A DNA stretch of 64,000 nt from an uncultured Bacteroidales bacterium (GCA_946999645.1 CAMQDS010000008.1:34248-98247), one strand, 5' to 3'; shown: positions 17,238 through 25,898, counted from the stretch's first letter. Notes: generated from the letters alone by a model not told the origin. Translations and numbers: made by a program.

Positions 17238-20200
17238 TTAGAAATCAAGTTTCACATTTATGCCAAGACTACGAAGCGATGGCATTATGAAATAATCTAT
17301 TCCCTGATAATTGTTCCCGGTAGAAGCTACGGATTCAGGGTCGAACGGTGCTTTACACCATATCATCCACAGATTGTGGCCCACGAACGACAGCGTAAGG
17401 GTTGCCTTGTCCCTAAACCATTTTCTCGGAATCGTATAACCTACAGAGAATTCCTGAATGCGGAAATTGGTAGCATCATAGGTGTAATACTGAGGCAGTC
17501 CGCTTTGTGAACCAATCTTCTGATACCATTTTTGAGCAGAAATCATCTGCCTGTTATTCACAAGTACTCCACCGGCATCTCTGGCATCGGCAGAGGCCTT
17601 CGACACGCCATAGAGGTCAAGATTGGCTTGAGTAGCAGAATAACAGACACCTCCTATGCGTCCGCTGAATAGGAGTCCGAGATGCAGCCCTTTCCAACTG
17701 AAGTCATTGCGCCAGGCCAGGTTATACTTAGGGAAAACTGTTCCGAGAAACAACTCCTTACCATTGTCGGCGAGGCTGACTTCTCCATTATCGTCAAGTT
17801 CTATGTAACCATAGTTGTTCCTCTTCAGATCAGACGTAGTGTAAAGGTCTCCTAACGTTCCTCCTTTTCGGAGTATGTATTTAGCTTTTCCAAGCGCCTT
17901 AATTTCCAGTTTCTCCAGATTCAGGTTATCACCGGTAACGGGGTTGATAGCACCGTCAGCGAGATCTCTGATTTCGTTTTTGTTCCAACTGAATGTAAAT
18001 CCGCTGTCCCAAGTGAAGTCTCTCCAAGTATGGTTATAACCGACACTTGCCTCAACACCAGTATTTCTTACACTTCCTGTCTGAAGATAGATTGTAGTGT
18101 AGGACGAAGACGGCGGAAGGGAAGGATCAAAGGTCTGGTTATAGGTGTCCGCAAGATACCAGGACATATTCAGGCTCAAATCCTGCCACAATCTCGTCTC
18201 GACACCTACTTCATAAGTCAATGTCCTTTCAGGTTTAAGATCACCTATCGGATAATGTGTCTTGTCTTTCCATATTCTGTTTGTTGCATCATATTCATAA
18301 GTAGGTTTTGTCAAGAATCTTGGGAAAGGCATACCGACGGATGCAACGGAAGCCCTTAACTTGAAGTAGTTGACCGTTCCCAAATCCCAAATTGATGTTG
18401 GCACCCAGGAAACGCCGACTGACGGATAGAAGAACGATCTTTGTGATGAGCCAGCAAGCTGAGATGCCCAGTCATTACGTCCTGTGGCTGTAAGATAGAG
18501 CATCTTTTTCCAGCCAAGTTCAAAACTGCCGAACACAGATTGGGTTTCATCGTTCCAACCGCTTTTGGAGGCACGCTTCTTGGTGTCGTCAAGATCGAAG
18601 ACATTGAAAATATTGGCAAGACCTTTGTCCTGGATAGGGCCTCCATATCGAAGTTCGTCAGTGCCTATATTATTGTATGACGCACCTATATTGGCGACTA
18701 TTGTCCAGTCTTTGTCCAATGTCCTATTGATGTTCAGGATGACATCCGCATAGGTTTGCTTGTCATAAGTACGAGCTTCCGTATAATGGCCATTGATCCC
18801 GCCCTCAGTGAGCGTCGCGATGGATGAAGCATATAGCTTTTGAGTGAAAATGTTGTCAGCATTGTCAATGCGGACTCGTGCAGACAAGTTCAGCCAATCC
18901 AGAATATCATAGCCCAAGGAAAAAGAAAGTATGTAGCGTTTCTTGCTATTACAACGCAAGTTCCTGTAGTTGATCCAATACGGGTTCTGCATTCTGAGAT
19001 CACCCTCAAGGTCTGAACTCCAGAACTGCTCCATAAGTTTTGTTCCGGCATTGTACCGTTCGAAGTTCTTGTATATTTCGAAATTGTTATTCCTCGGAAA
19101 AAGATAAACCGGCACCAAAGGATTGGAATAGACTCCTTGGTTGGTCATATTTTGATCCTTTTGGATAATATAACTTGAACTCGCATCTACTTTCAGTCTG
19201 TCTTTCAGAAAATAACTTGTGTTGCGAAATGTAAAATTATAGCGGTCATACTTATTGTTAGGGATTATGCCGTCAGAGTTGACAGATGCAGCCGAAAAAT
19301 ACGTCTGGTTCTTGTCTGTACCTCCGCTGACAGTGATAGCGTTAGTATGAGTATGGCCTACCTCGAAATAGTCCTTTGGAGAATAATTGTAGCGTGCCGA
19401 TTCTGGTATGAAAGGTCCCCAACTGTACGTTCCACTGTTACCTGTCTTACCGCCAAGTCCCGTTCCATAACGGTTCTGAAACTCCGGAATACGGAAAGGT
19501 GAGAGAAACTCCGTATTACCTGAGAAACCCACCTTCAACTTGCCGGACTGCCCTTTCTTAGTAGTAATCATTACCGCACCATTGGCAGCCTGCGAGCCGT
19601 ACAATGCAGCAGCGGCAGCTCCGGTCAGGACGGAGATGGACTGGATGTCTTCCGGATTCAGGTCGGCGATTGATTCCGATGCTCCCTTGGAATCGAATTC
19701 TGTTCCGCCACCACCGCCGAAATTATACATCGGAACACCGTCAATGACGTATAACGCATTGGAAGACTGGCTAATGGACTTGTTTCCGCGAAGTACTACC
19801 TTGGATGCTCCACCGACTCCGGAAGAGGAAGTATTTATGGCAACTCCTGCCACCTTTCCTGCAAGGGAATTGATGAAGTTGGCATCCTTTACTGAAGTAA
19901 GCATTTCAGCATTGACCTCCTGCACATTGTAACTCAGAGCCTTCTGGTCGCGGCGTATGCCGAGGGCGGTAACGACAGTCCCTTCGAGGGAAACAGCCTT
20001 TTCATTGAGGATTACGGTAAAGTTACTGTTGCCGCCTATTACAAGCCTGACAATTTCGTAACCGAGAGAATTGAATTCCAGACTACCTCCAAGAAGATTG
20101 CCTGGCACAAGAAGCGTAAATCGACCGTCAACGTCCGTAGTCGTTCCGGTTGTAGTTCCTTGCACAAACACAGATGCTCCGGGAATGGGCTGGCCATTAT

Positions 20201-20570
20201 GGTCAATGACGGTTCCGCTGACTGTACGCGGCACTGCTTTCGGCTTATTGGAAAGATAGATGTAATGCCCGTTGATTTTGTAGTCAACGCCAAGCGGAGT
20301 GAAAAGTTTGGAGCACACGTTTCCTATGGTCTCGTTTTTCATTGATATGCTTACCTTTAGGGTGAGATCCACTTGGCCGACAATGAAAGTGAACGGAGAC
20401 TGTGCTTTGATGCTGTCCAGTGCACTGTCCAAGGTAACGTTATTCAACTCAAGATTCAGCCTGATGTCTTCTTTCTGAGGCTTTGCGAAAGACTGAACAA
20501 CTGAAAGAGCCAGAATTATCATGGAACAGATTAGACAACAACTTCTTTGCAGAATACTGTTTTTGTTCAT
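17238..20570 (-). CDS. SusC/RagA TonB-dependent transporter with N-terminal STN domain
   Basis: About 1,110 aa from the Met at 20,570. The reading frame extends 93 bp further upstream, but the signal peptide (MNKNSILQRSCCLICSMIILAL) starts here. Domains in order: STN/secretin-TonB N-terminal domain (about 40-110, LNLELNNVTLDSALDSIKAQ), a carboxypeptidase-regulatory-like beta domain (TVSGTVIDHNGQPIPGASV), a plug (ITTKKGQSGKLKVG), and a long 22-strand barrel ending in LGINVKLDF. The STN domain is the part that signals to a FecR anti-sigma, and fecR is the next gene upstream on the same strand. It imports glycan captured by SusD. Confidence 0.92.
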   Translation of the reverse strand: MNKNSILQRSCCLICSMIILALSVVQSFAKPQKEDIRLNLELNNVTLDSALDSIKAQSPFTFIVGQVDLTLKVSISMKNETIGNVCSKLFTPLGVDYKINGHYIYLSNKPKAVPRTVSGTVIDHNGQPIPGASVFVQGTTTGTTTDVDGRFTLLVPGNLLGGSLEFNSLGYEIVRLVIGGNSNFTVILNEKAVSLEGTVVTALGIRRDQKALSYNVQEVNAEMLTSVKDANFINSLAGKVAGVAINTSSSGVGGASKVVLRGNKSISQSSNALYVIDGVPMYNFGGGGGTEFDSKGASESIADLNPEDIQSISVLTGAAAAALYGSQAANGAVMITTKKGQSGKLKVGFSGNTEFLSPFRIPEFQNRYGTGLGGKTGNSGTYSWGPFIPESARYNYSPKDYFEVGHTHTNAITVSGGTDKNQTYFSAASVNSDGIIPNNKYDRYNFTFRNTSYFLKDRLKVDASSSYIIQKDQNMTNQGVYSNPLVPVYLFPRNNNFEIYKNFERYNAGTKLMEQFWSSDLEGDLRMQNPYWINYRNLRCNSKKRYILSFSLGYDILDWLNLSARVRIDNADNIFTQKLYASSIATLTEGGINGHYTEARTYDKQTYADVILNINRTLDKDWTIVANIGASYNNIGTDELRYGGPIQDKGLANIFNVFDLDDTKKRASKSGWNDETQSVFGSFELGWKKMLYLTATGRNDWASQLAGSSQRSFFYPSVGVSWVPTSIWDLGTVNYFKLRASVASVGMPFPRFLTKPTYEYDATNRIWKDKTHYPIGDLKPERTLTYEVGVETRLWQDLSLNMSWYLADTYNQTFDPSLPPSSSYTTIYLQTGSVRNTGVEASVGYNHTWRDFTWDSGFTFSWNKNEIRDLADGAINPVTGDNLNLEKLEIKALGKAKYILRKGGTLGDLYTTSDLKRNNYGYIELDDNGEVSLADNGKELFLGTVFPKYNLAWRNDFSWKGLHLGLLFSGRIGGVCYSATQANLDLYGVSKASADARDAGGVLVNNRQMISAQKWYQKIGSQSGLPQYYTYDATNFRIQEFSVGYTIPRKWFRDKATLTLSFVGHNLWMIWCKAPFDPESVASTGNNYQGIDYFIMPSLRSLGINVKLDF

Positions 20571-20755
20571 AAATCTGAAATTATGGTTATAGGTTTTGAG
20601 ATACCTTGCTTTAGTGTTATCCGACCGGCTTATCTCCTGACCTGTGGATGTTCCGGCGTCCATAGGTTTTTTAATGTGTTCCGGTTACGAATGTGTTATT
20701 GTAACGTTTTATGTCATAGCATAAGTTTTTAGATGATTAAACTTCTGTAATTTTC

Positions 20756-21730
20756 CTAACGGATATGGATTATTCCGGTATTGTAGTCGCGTGTATAACT
20801 GAAATCGGCGAAGTACTGGAGACTCTTCAATGCCATGTCAACGCCGTCGCTTATCAATAGTTCTCCTCTGGAGATATTAATCTGAGGCTCAGCACATTCA
20901 ATCACAATCTGTACTCCGAATGAGCGTTCGATCTCTCTTATGATGTCGCTAAAACCAAGTCCGGCGATGTTAAGTTTACCATTAGTCCATATAGGTTCCT
21001 CCGTCCGGCTTCCCGTATTTTTTATAAACCTGCCACCGTAAAGAGTAACGGTTTCTCCCGGATAAAGATATGCCTGCCTGCCTGATTTGCTGTTAACCTT
21101 GACCTTCCCTTCAAGTAGGGCGACATTGAATGAGTTGTTCTCCTTATATGCCCTTACATTGAATTTCGTACCCAATACTTCTATATCGCATGCATAGGTA
21201 CTCACGATGAATGGCCAGTCAGGATTGTGGGTAACATTGAAAAGAGCTTCTCCGCTAAGTTCAACGTTACGCCTGCGTCCTGAGAATTTCACCGGGTATG
21301 TCAATGTCGTTCCAGAATTAAGCTTGACTTGCGTGCCGTCAGGAAGGGTTATGTCCATCCTGCTTCCGGCAGGAACATCAATACTTGTCATAGTACGGGC
21401 AAGTATTGAATCCGTGTGCTTAGTGGTGACATAACTGCCTGTAAGGAATGCTATTGCAGTTATGGCGGCGGCAGCAGCGACGTAAAGGATTCTCTTGAAT
21501 ATTTTAGTTCTTCCTTTACCTTGCCCTGTCTGTGCGGCTTCAATTTCACGGACAGTATTTCCTTTAGCGGCAAAATGCAGTAACAGAAACATTTTCAGCT
21601 CTTTATCAAATTCTTTCTGATGCATTTCATCGTTTCGCAGCCATTCTCCAACAGCCGCATTTTCTTCGTGTGAAGTTTCCTTTGAGAAATACCTATAAAG
21701 CAGGTTATGGTCAATGTTTATCATAATCAT
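20756..21730 (-). CDS. FecR-type anti-sigma factor with DUF4974
   Basis: About 324 aa. The cytoplasmic N-terminus (about 1-75) has the sigma-binding Trp-containing motif (AAVGEWLRNDEMHQKEF). A single membrane span lies at about 85-105 (ILYVAAAAAITAIAFLTGSYV). The FecR domain at about 115-215 includes VPAGSRMDITLPDGTQVKLNSGT and VLGTKFNVRAY. A C-terminal DUF4974 is present at about 255-322. It should hold the ECF sigma inactive until the STN domain of SusC reports substrate. Two Met codons two residues apart (21,730 and 21,724) are both plausible starts; the Met at 21,751 has no support. The gene is divergent from the sigma gene, an unusual order. Confidence 0.9.
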   Translation of the reverse strand: MIMINIDHNLLYRYFSKETSHEENAAVGEWLRNDEMHQKEFDKELKMFLLLHFAAKGNTVREIEAAQTGQGKGRTKIFKRILYVAAAAAITAIAFLTGSYVTTKHTDSILARTMTSIDVPAGSRMDITLPDGTQVKLNSGTTLTYPVKFSGRRRNVELSGEALFNVTHNPDWPFIVSTYACDIEVLGTKFNVRAYKENNSFNVALLEGKVKVNSKSGRQAYLYPGETVTLYGGRFIKNTGSRTEEPIWTNGKLNIAGLGFSDIIREIERSFGVQIVIECAEPQINISRGELLISDGVDMALKSLQYFADFSYTRDYNTGIIHIR

Positions 21731-21808
21731 TTTAACTACTATATATAACAACTAAACCGGGAAAATTCGCCAAAAAAAATGATATATTTGCATAAAGAGG
21801 AGATTTTA

Positions 21809-22393
21809 ATGATACCTGATAGGCCGGATGAGATAGAAAAGGATATTTTCGAAGACCTTTACAAAAGCAATTTAAAGGTCTTTGAGGATTTTGCCTTTTT
21901 CATACTTGGGAATACAGAGCAGGCTGAAGATGTCGTGGCTGACTGCTTTATCCGGCTATGGAATGAGAGGTCAAGAGTGCCACGGGAAAAGGCCATAGGG
22001 TGGATGTACACTTCAATCCGTAATGCCAGCCTGAATCTGTTGAAGAAATCTTCCACCAGAAAGGAGGTAAATGAGTCAAGCTCTGACAATGAGATCTTTG
22101 CGGCTACATACTATCAGGCGGCACTTGAAAAGACCGACCTTGCCGGCCTATACGTTGAAGACATAACCAATCGCCTTAAGGATTGCCTGTCCCATGTCCC
22201 GGAAAACCAACGCCGTGCCTTCCTTATGAACCGTCTCGATAATATGACATACAAGGAAATTGCCGCCAAATTGAACATAACAGAGTCAGTAGTCGACCAT
22301 AGCATACGTAATGTCACCAAACTCTTAAGTATCTACATGAAAGACTACCTGCTATTTACATTCATCCTGCTTTTCCTGAAAGCTCACAGTTAA
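21809..22393 (+). CDS. ECF RNA polymerase sigma factor (Bacteroidetes FecI-like)
   Basis: 194 aa. Region 2 is near the N-terminus (LKVFEDFAFFILGNTEQAEDVVADCFIRLW) and region 4 is at about 128-175 (RLKDCLSHVPENQRRAFLMNRLDNMTYKEIAAKLNITESVVDHSI), a classical ECF arrangement. The C-terminus ends in a hydrophobic stretch. I moved the start from the upstream Met at 21,779 to 21,809 because AAGAGGAG at 21,795-21,802 is perfectly spaced for it. The expected target is the susC promoter about 1.2 kb away. A TATATTTG box at 21,783-21,790 is too close to the ribosome site to be a convincing promoter. Confidence 0.9.
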   Translation: MIPDRPDEIEKDIFEDLYKSNLKVFEDFAFFILGNTEQAEDVVADCFIRLWNERSRVPREKAIGWMYTSIRNASLNLLKKSSTRKEVNESSSDNEIFAATYYQAALEKTDLAGLYVEDITNRLKDCLSHVPENQRRAFLMNRLDNMTYKEIAAKLNITESVVDHSIRNVTKLLSIYMKDYLLFTFILLFLKAHS

Positions 22394-22509
22394 CCTTTGA
22401 TAACCGCAGCAAACTCTTTTCCAACGCCAGAATCAAGTTGTAAATACCGGATGAGGGATTATCTGTCTGTCAATGCCGCCTTTTCATAATCTACCCAGCA
22501 ATCGTCTAT

Positions 22510-22585
22510 TTTCAACAAAGCATCGAACATAATTATAAATTTAGTATTAAATGATTATAGTTTATATGCGTATTACGATTATTCG
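22510..22585. repeat. 77-bp direct repeat, copy B (pgeF 5'-end duplicate)
   Basis: About 91% identical by eye to 6,208-6,284 and in the same orientation, beginning inside the pgeF-like coding start and ending in ATTATTC. It marks the far side of a 16.3-kb block. Confidence 0.8.
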
Positions 22586-22777
22586 GGGCGAATGCGTTAA
22601 TTGATGAGATCTTAACTTTGAAATTGTGAATATTATTCAGTGGCTGGTATGGGGGTATCGAGTTTTTTGCTAATTTTGTATACCTTAGAAAGGTTGCATT
22701 ATGCAAAATTCGAACATCAGTTTGGCGTTTATTGGTTATTATTACATAAGTAAAAGTCATATAAAACGACAGACAAA

Positions 22778-22819
22778 ATGATAAAAGTATAGTATGTTTT
22801 GCAGCCGTAATTTTATCAT
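22778..22819. repeat. inverted repeat upstream of the endonuclease gene
   Basis: ATGATAAAA and TTTTATCAT form perfect 9-bp arms separated by 24 bp, ending 33 bp before the endonuclease start codon. It could be an operator or RNA hairpin. Confidence 0.45.
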
Positions 22820-22852
22820 AAAGAAATTGAATAGTATCAAAATAATATCATT

Positions 22853-23650
22853 ATGACAAAAGAAGATTTTTTTAATCTTCTGACAGAGGAGGTTAAGTCC
22901 TATAAGACATTTTTGGAAACTGACAGTAATGATTGGATTGTAAAGGGTTTTATTGACATTGATAAGAATGTTTATACCATCACCAATGATACCAAAGTAG
23001 TTTCCAAAATTATTGAGATTATGTTAATACCAAAACTTAACAAGTTCGCAAGAGACCATGAACTTGAGCTTGAGTTGCCTTCAAAACAAAATTTTTATCC
23101 AGACTTAACGTTTAAGGACAGTGAAGGTCATTTGTTTGCGGTTGATTTCAAATCAAGTTATTATGAAGGAGAAACAGCAAATGGTATGACATTAGGTTCA
23201 TATTGGGGCTATTTTAGAGATAGGGATATGATTAAAAGCATGGACCATACTTATAACTCTTATAGTTCACACATTGTTCTCGGTATGCTATATAAACAAA
23301 GTGCAGTGGATGTTAACGAGAAGGATGTTTATTCAATAGATGAGTTATCTGCAATTCATTCAGTGATTGATAATTTTATATTTTTTGTTCAGCCTAAGTG
23401 GAAGATAGCAAATGATATTCCGGGTAGTGGAAATACTCGTAATATTGGTGGAATTAATAATATTCAAAAGATGATTAATGGCCAAGGTCCTTTTGCTGAA
23501 CTTGGTGAAGAAGTGTTTGATGATTATTGGAAAGGTTATTATAACATAGCAGATGCAAGAGCTACCGGTATTGGAAAACCAAAATACAATAATCTTGAAA
23601 CATATAAAGAGTACTTGGCAAAACAAACAAAGCTTTTTAGCAGACTTTAG
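22853..23650 (+). CDS. type II restriction endonuclease, EcoRV-like
   Basis: 265 aa. Alignment with EcoRV from memory is clear over the catalytic centre: QNFYPDLTF then FAVDFKSSYY (about 78-104) provides the PD...D-x-K residues. The later segment WKIANDIPGSGNTRNIGG (about 184-201) matches the EcoRV WVIAGDLAGSGNTTNIGS region. TNDTKVVSKIIEIMLIP near the N-terminus also fits. EcoRV cuts GATATC; the same specificity is inferred here, not shown. The methyltransferase follows after 5 bp and there is no controller gene. The composition is more AT-rich than the locus to the left, consistent with separate acquisition. Confidence 0.9.
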   Translation: MTKEDFFNLLTEEVKSYKTFLETDSNDWIVKGFIDIDKNVYTITNDTKVVSKIIEIMLIPKLNKFARDHELELELPSKQNFYPDLTFKDSEGHLFAVDFKSSYYEGETANGMTLGSYWGYFRDRDMIKSMDHTYNSYSSHIVLGMLYKQSAVDVNEKDVYSIDELSAIHSVIDNFIFFVQPKWKIANDIPGSGNTRNIGGINNIQKMINGQGPFAELGEEVFDDYWKGYYNIADARATGIGKPKYNNLETYKEYLAKQTKLFSRL

Positions 23651-23655
23651 ATAGC

Positions 23656-24573
23656 ATGCGTGTTATTATTCCTCCTATAAAATCACAAGGGATAAAAACT
23701 AAACTTGTTCCTTGGATAAACACTATAATTGTGCGTTCTGGCCTTGATCTTCCAAATACTAATTGGATAGAACCGTTCTTTGGCACCGGCGTTGTTGGAC
23801 TAAACTCTCCCCTTGGCGGCTTGAGATATGTTGGCGATAGTAACCCACATATTATCAATTTCTATAATGCTGTTCAACTTGGAAATATTACGTCTCAAAA
23901 TATGCGCGAATATCTTATACATGAGGGTGCATTACTCTCTGCAGCAGATGATAATGGATATGCACATTATCGAGAAGTAAAAAACAGATTCAATGCTAAA
24001 CACAGCTCATTTGATTTTATCTTTCTGTCTCGTGCTGGATTTAATGGCATGATGAGGTTTAATCGTAAAGGAGAGTGGAATATTCCTTTTTGTAAGAAAC
24101 CAAACAGGTTCGCACAGGCATATGTTACCAAGATTTGCAATCAAATAGTTGCTGTTCAAAGAGAAATTTCCTCTCACCCTTGGGAATTTCACAATCAGAG
24201 TTTTATTGAAACAATTAATCATGCTAATGCTGGCGATTTGATTTATTGTGATCCTCCTTATTATGGTAGATACGTTGACTATTATAATGGGTGGACCGAA
24301 GATGATGAAGAAGCACTATATAATGCATTAGCCAATACACCTGCACATTTCATTCTATCCACTTGGCATCATAATAAATACAGAGCGAATAAAATGATGG
24401 ATAGATTTTGGAATAATTTCAATGTGAAAACTCAAGATCATTTTTATCATGGAGGCGGCCATATAGAAAATCGACATGCAATGACAGAGGCTTTGGTTTT
24501 TAACTTTGAATTACAGGAAGTTGAGAATAATGTTGGTGAGGAATTTGAGCAACTTATGTTAGATTTCGAATAA
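23656..24573 (+). CDS. N6-adenine DNA methyltransferase (Dam/M.EcoRV type)
   Basis: 305 aa, alpha-class m6A methylase that should protect the host from the neighbouring EcoRV-like nuclease. The N-terminal PPIKSQGIKTKLVPWI is followed by the AdoMet-binding FFGTGVVGLN (motif I, about 38-47) and by VGDSNPHIINFYNAV. The catalytic motif IV is DPPYYGRY (about 199-206), and FILSTWHHNKY corresponds to the following strand. The start at 23,656 lies just after the endonuclease stop, implying translational coupling. An orphan-methylase role is unlikely given this spacing. Confidence 0.92.
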   Translation: MRVIIPPIKSQGIKTKLVPWINTIIVRSGLDLPNTNWIEPFFGTGVVGLNSPLGGLRYVGDSNPHIINFYNAVQLGNITSQNMREYLIHEGALLSAADDNGYAHYREVKNRFNAKHSSFDFIFLSRAGFNGMMRFNRKGEWNIPFCKKPNRFAQAYVTKICNQIVAVQREISSHPWEFHNQSFIETINHANAGDLIYCDPPYYGRYVDYYNGWTEDDEEALYNALANTPAHFILSTWHHNKYRANKMMDRFWNNFNVKTQDHFYHGGGHIENRHAMTEALVFNFELQEVENNVGEEFEQLMLDFE

Positions 24574-24606
24574 GTAAAAATAAGGGGGGGGCGATACCGG
24601 ATGCCA

Positions 24607-24873
24607 CTAACTTACTCTGGACGAAGTCCAAGATTTATAAAACGACAGTACGCCAACCGTAGGTTGGGCAGCGTTCAGGAAAGGAGGAGGTGGTGTGTGA
24701 GGTTGTGGAGTAGATTTGACATAGGAGCGGATGTATATCTCGCCCTTTCCTTCACTGTCAAGCCGTTCTTTTAAGTAGTATTTTCCTTCCGGTAGATGTT
24801 TCATCTTGCCCCAATTTTCTTCCAAGAATAAATCGAATAGTTTGGGGCTGTTTTTACCCTGAAAAAGGGGCAA
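24607..24873 (-). CDS. small hypothetical protein, possibly a gene remnant
   Basis: 88 codons. The first 50 residues read like a real globular fragment (KLFDLFLEENWGKMKHLPEGKYYLKERLD...IYIRSYVKST), while the rest is low-complexity and Pro-rich (PHTPPPPF). The frame stays open upstream of the ATG through the terminator of the DUF2795 gene. I do not recognise the family. It may be the end of a lost accessory gene brought in with the restriction-modification pair. The flanking DNA contains a G8 run at 24,584-24,591. Confidence 0.3.
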   Translation of the reverse strand: MPLFQGKNSPKLFDLFLEENWGKMKHLPEGKYYLKERLDSEGKGEIYIRSYVKSTPQPHTPPPPFLNAAQPTVGVLSFYKSWTSSRVS

Positions 24874-24888
24874 TTTGGGTGCAAAAAA

Positions 24889-24910
24889 AGCACCGGAACT
24901 ATCCAGTGCT
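24889..24910 (-). terminator. terminator of the DUF2795 gene
   Basis: Hairpin with arms AGCAC...GTGCT extended by GGA/TCC around a four-base loop. On the minus strand it is followed by seven T residues. Confidence 0.8.
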
Positions 24911-24957
24911 TAAATCATAAATTATTGAAAATCAATCAATATTATTTCAATGTGTGG

Positions 24958-25179
24958 CTAATACTCCTCCTCGTTGAAGAAGAAATCATCCTTGGTGGGA
25001 TAGTCAGGCCAAATGTCTTCTATGCTTTCATAAACTTCGCCTTCATCTTCGAGTTCTTGAAGATTCTCAATGACTTCTTCAGGAGCTCCGGAGCGATTGG
25101 CATAATCAATCAATTCATCTTTTGAAGCAGGCCATGGAGCATCATCGAGGCTGCTTGCAAGCTCAAGTGTCCAATACAT
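24958..25179 (-). CDS. DUF2795 small acidic protein
   Basis: 73 aa and strongly acidic at the C-terminus (DDFFFNEEEY). MYWTLELASSLDDAPWPASKDELIDYANRSGAP is the highly conserved start of the Bacteroidetes DUF2795 family, found as a single-copy small gene in many genomes. The family has no experimentally settled role that I know of. It is monocistronic, with its own terminator at 24,889-24,910, and divergent from folE. Confidence 0.85.
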   Translation of the reverse strand: MYWTLELASSLDDAPWPASKDELIDYANRSGAPEEVIENLQELEDEGEVYESIEDIWPDYPTKDDFFFNEEEY

Positions 25180-25275
25180 AGATATGATAATTTTAATGTT
25201 TACAAATTAATTCCACCCTAAAACAAGTGGGTCGCAAATATAGGAAAAAAATCTTATTATCAATTTATTTTTAAC

Positions 25276-25283
25276 TATTTTTG
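25276..25283 (+). promoter_or_regulatory. candidate -7 box of folE
   Basis: TATTTTTG matches TAnnTTTG and lies 24 bp before the folE start codon. No clean -33 element is visible. Confidence 0.45.
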
Positions 25284-25307
25284 CAGCCAAACAAGAATTA
25301 GAAGCGA

Positions 25308-25898
25308 ATGGCATATTTGAAAGAAGAACTATACAACGAAAAAACAACAACTGAAATATCCTTTCATATAAAGGAAATACTCCGCCTACTTGGTGAAGAC
25401 CCGAATAGAGAAGGTCTTTTAAAGACTCCAGAAAGAGTAGCTAAATCCCTCCAATACCTTACAAGAGGTTATTCACAGAATGGAGAAACAATTATAAAGT
25501 CTGCCATCTTTGATGAAGAATATAGCCAGATGGTAATTGTAAAGGATATTGAATTATATTCAATGTGCGAGCACCATCTTCTGCCTTTCATAGGGAAAGC
25601 TCACATAGCATATATCCCTGATGGTAAGATAACAGGGCTTAGTAAGATAGCCAGGATAGTAGATACCTTTGCATCCAGATTGCAAGTCCAGGAACGCCTT
25701 ACCGTACAGATAAGAGACTGCATACAAAATGCACTCAACCCTATGGGCGTAGCAGTGGTTTTAGAGGCAATGCACACATGTATGAAGATACGCGGGGTAG
25801 AAAAGGCAAACGCAATTACTACTACTTCAGCCTTCTCAGGAGCATTTCTAAAATCAGATAAAACCAGAAATGAATTTTTAAGCCTTATCAGAGGGTAA
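25308..25898 (+). CDS. folE: GTP cyclohydrolase I
   Basis: 196 aa, standard length. Converts GTP to 7,8-dihydroneopterin triphosphate, the first step of tetrahydrofolate (and queuosine/biopterin) synthesis, in the cytosol. Family landmarks: GEDPNREGLLKTPERVAKS (about 27-45), the zinc-site Cys and His in YSMCEHHLLPFIGK (about 85-98), SKIARIVDTFASRLQVQERLT, and the second zinc Cys in MHTCMKIRGV (about 158-167). Monocistronic, with a strong bidirectional hairpin before the convergent htpG. Confidence 0.96.
   Translation: MAYLKEELYNEKTTTEISFHIKEILRLLGEDPNREGLLKTPERVAKSLQYLTRGYSQNGETIIKSAIFDEEYSQMVIVKDIELYSMCEHHLLPFIGKAHIAYIPDGKITGLSKIARIVDTFASRLQVQERLTVQIRDCIQNALNPMGVAVVLEAMHTCMKIRGVEKANAITTTSAFSGAFLKSDKTRNEFLSLIRG

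Larger units (their letters stand above)
22394..22852. other. intergenic junction between the GC-rich locus and the restriction-modification genes
   Basis: These 459 bp hold no credible full gene. The left third is the GC-rich tail of the sigma gene. At 22,510-22,585 lies the copy of the pgeF 5' region; its ATG (minus strand, 22,530) opens a 23-codon frame that shares only the first seven codons with PgeF before diverging. The right part is AT-rich, with a TAATTTTG box at 22,671-22,678 and an inverted repeat at 22,778-22,819 just before the endonuclease gene. Confidence 0.6.

Noticed and set aside
17219..17248. Earlier Met for the first SusD
   Set aside because: It overlaps the susC stop region and gives an abnormal N-terminus; the Met at 17,218 has a ribosome site and a regular lipoprotein leader.
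21783..21790. TATATTTG as promoter of the ECF sigma gene
   Set aside because: It would place the transcription start on the Shine-Dalgarno sequence, and no -33 element is present.
24584..24591. Run of eight G residues, a possible phase-variation tract
   Set aside because: It lies after the methyltransferase stop codon and outside any promoter or reading frame I can support.
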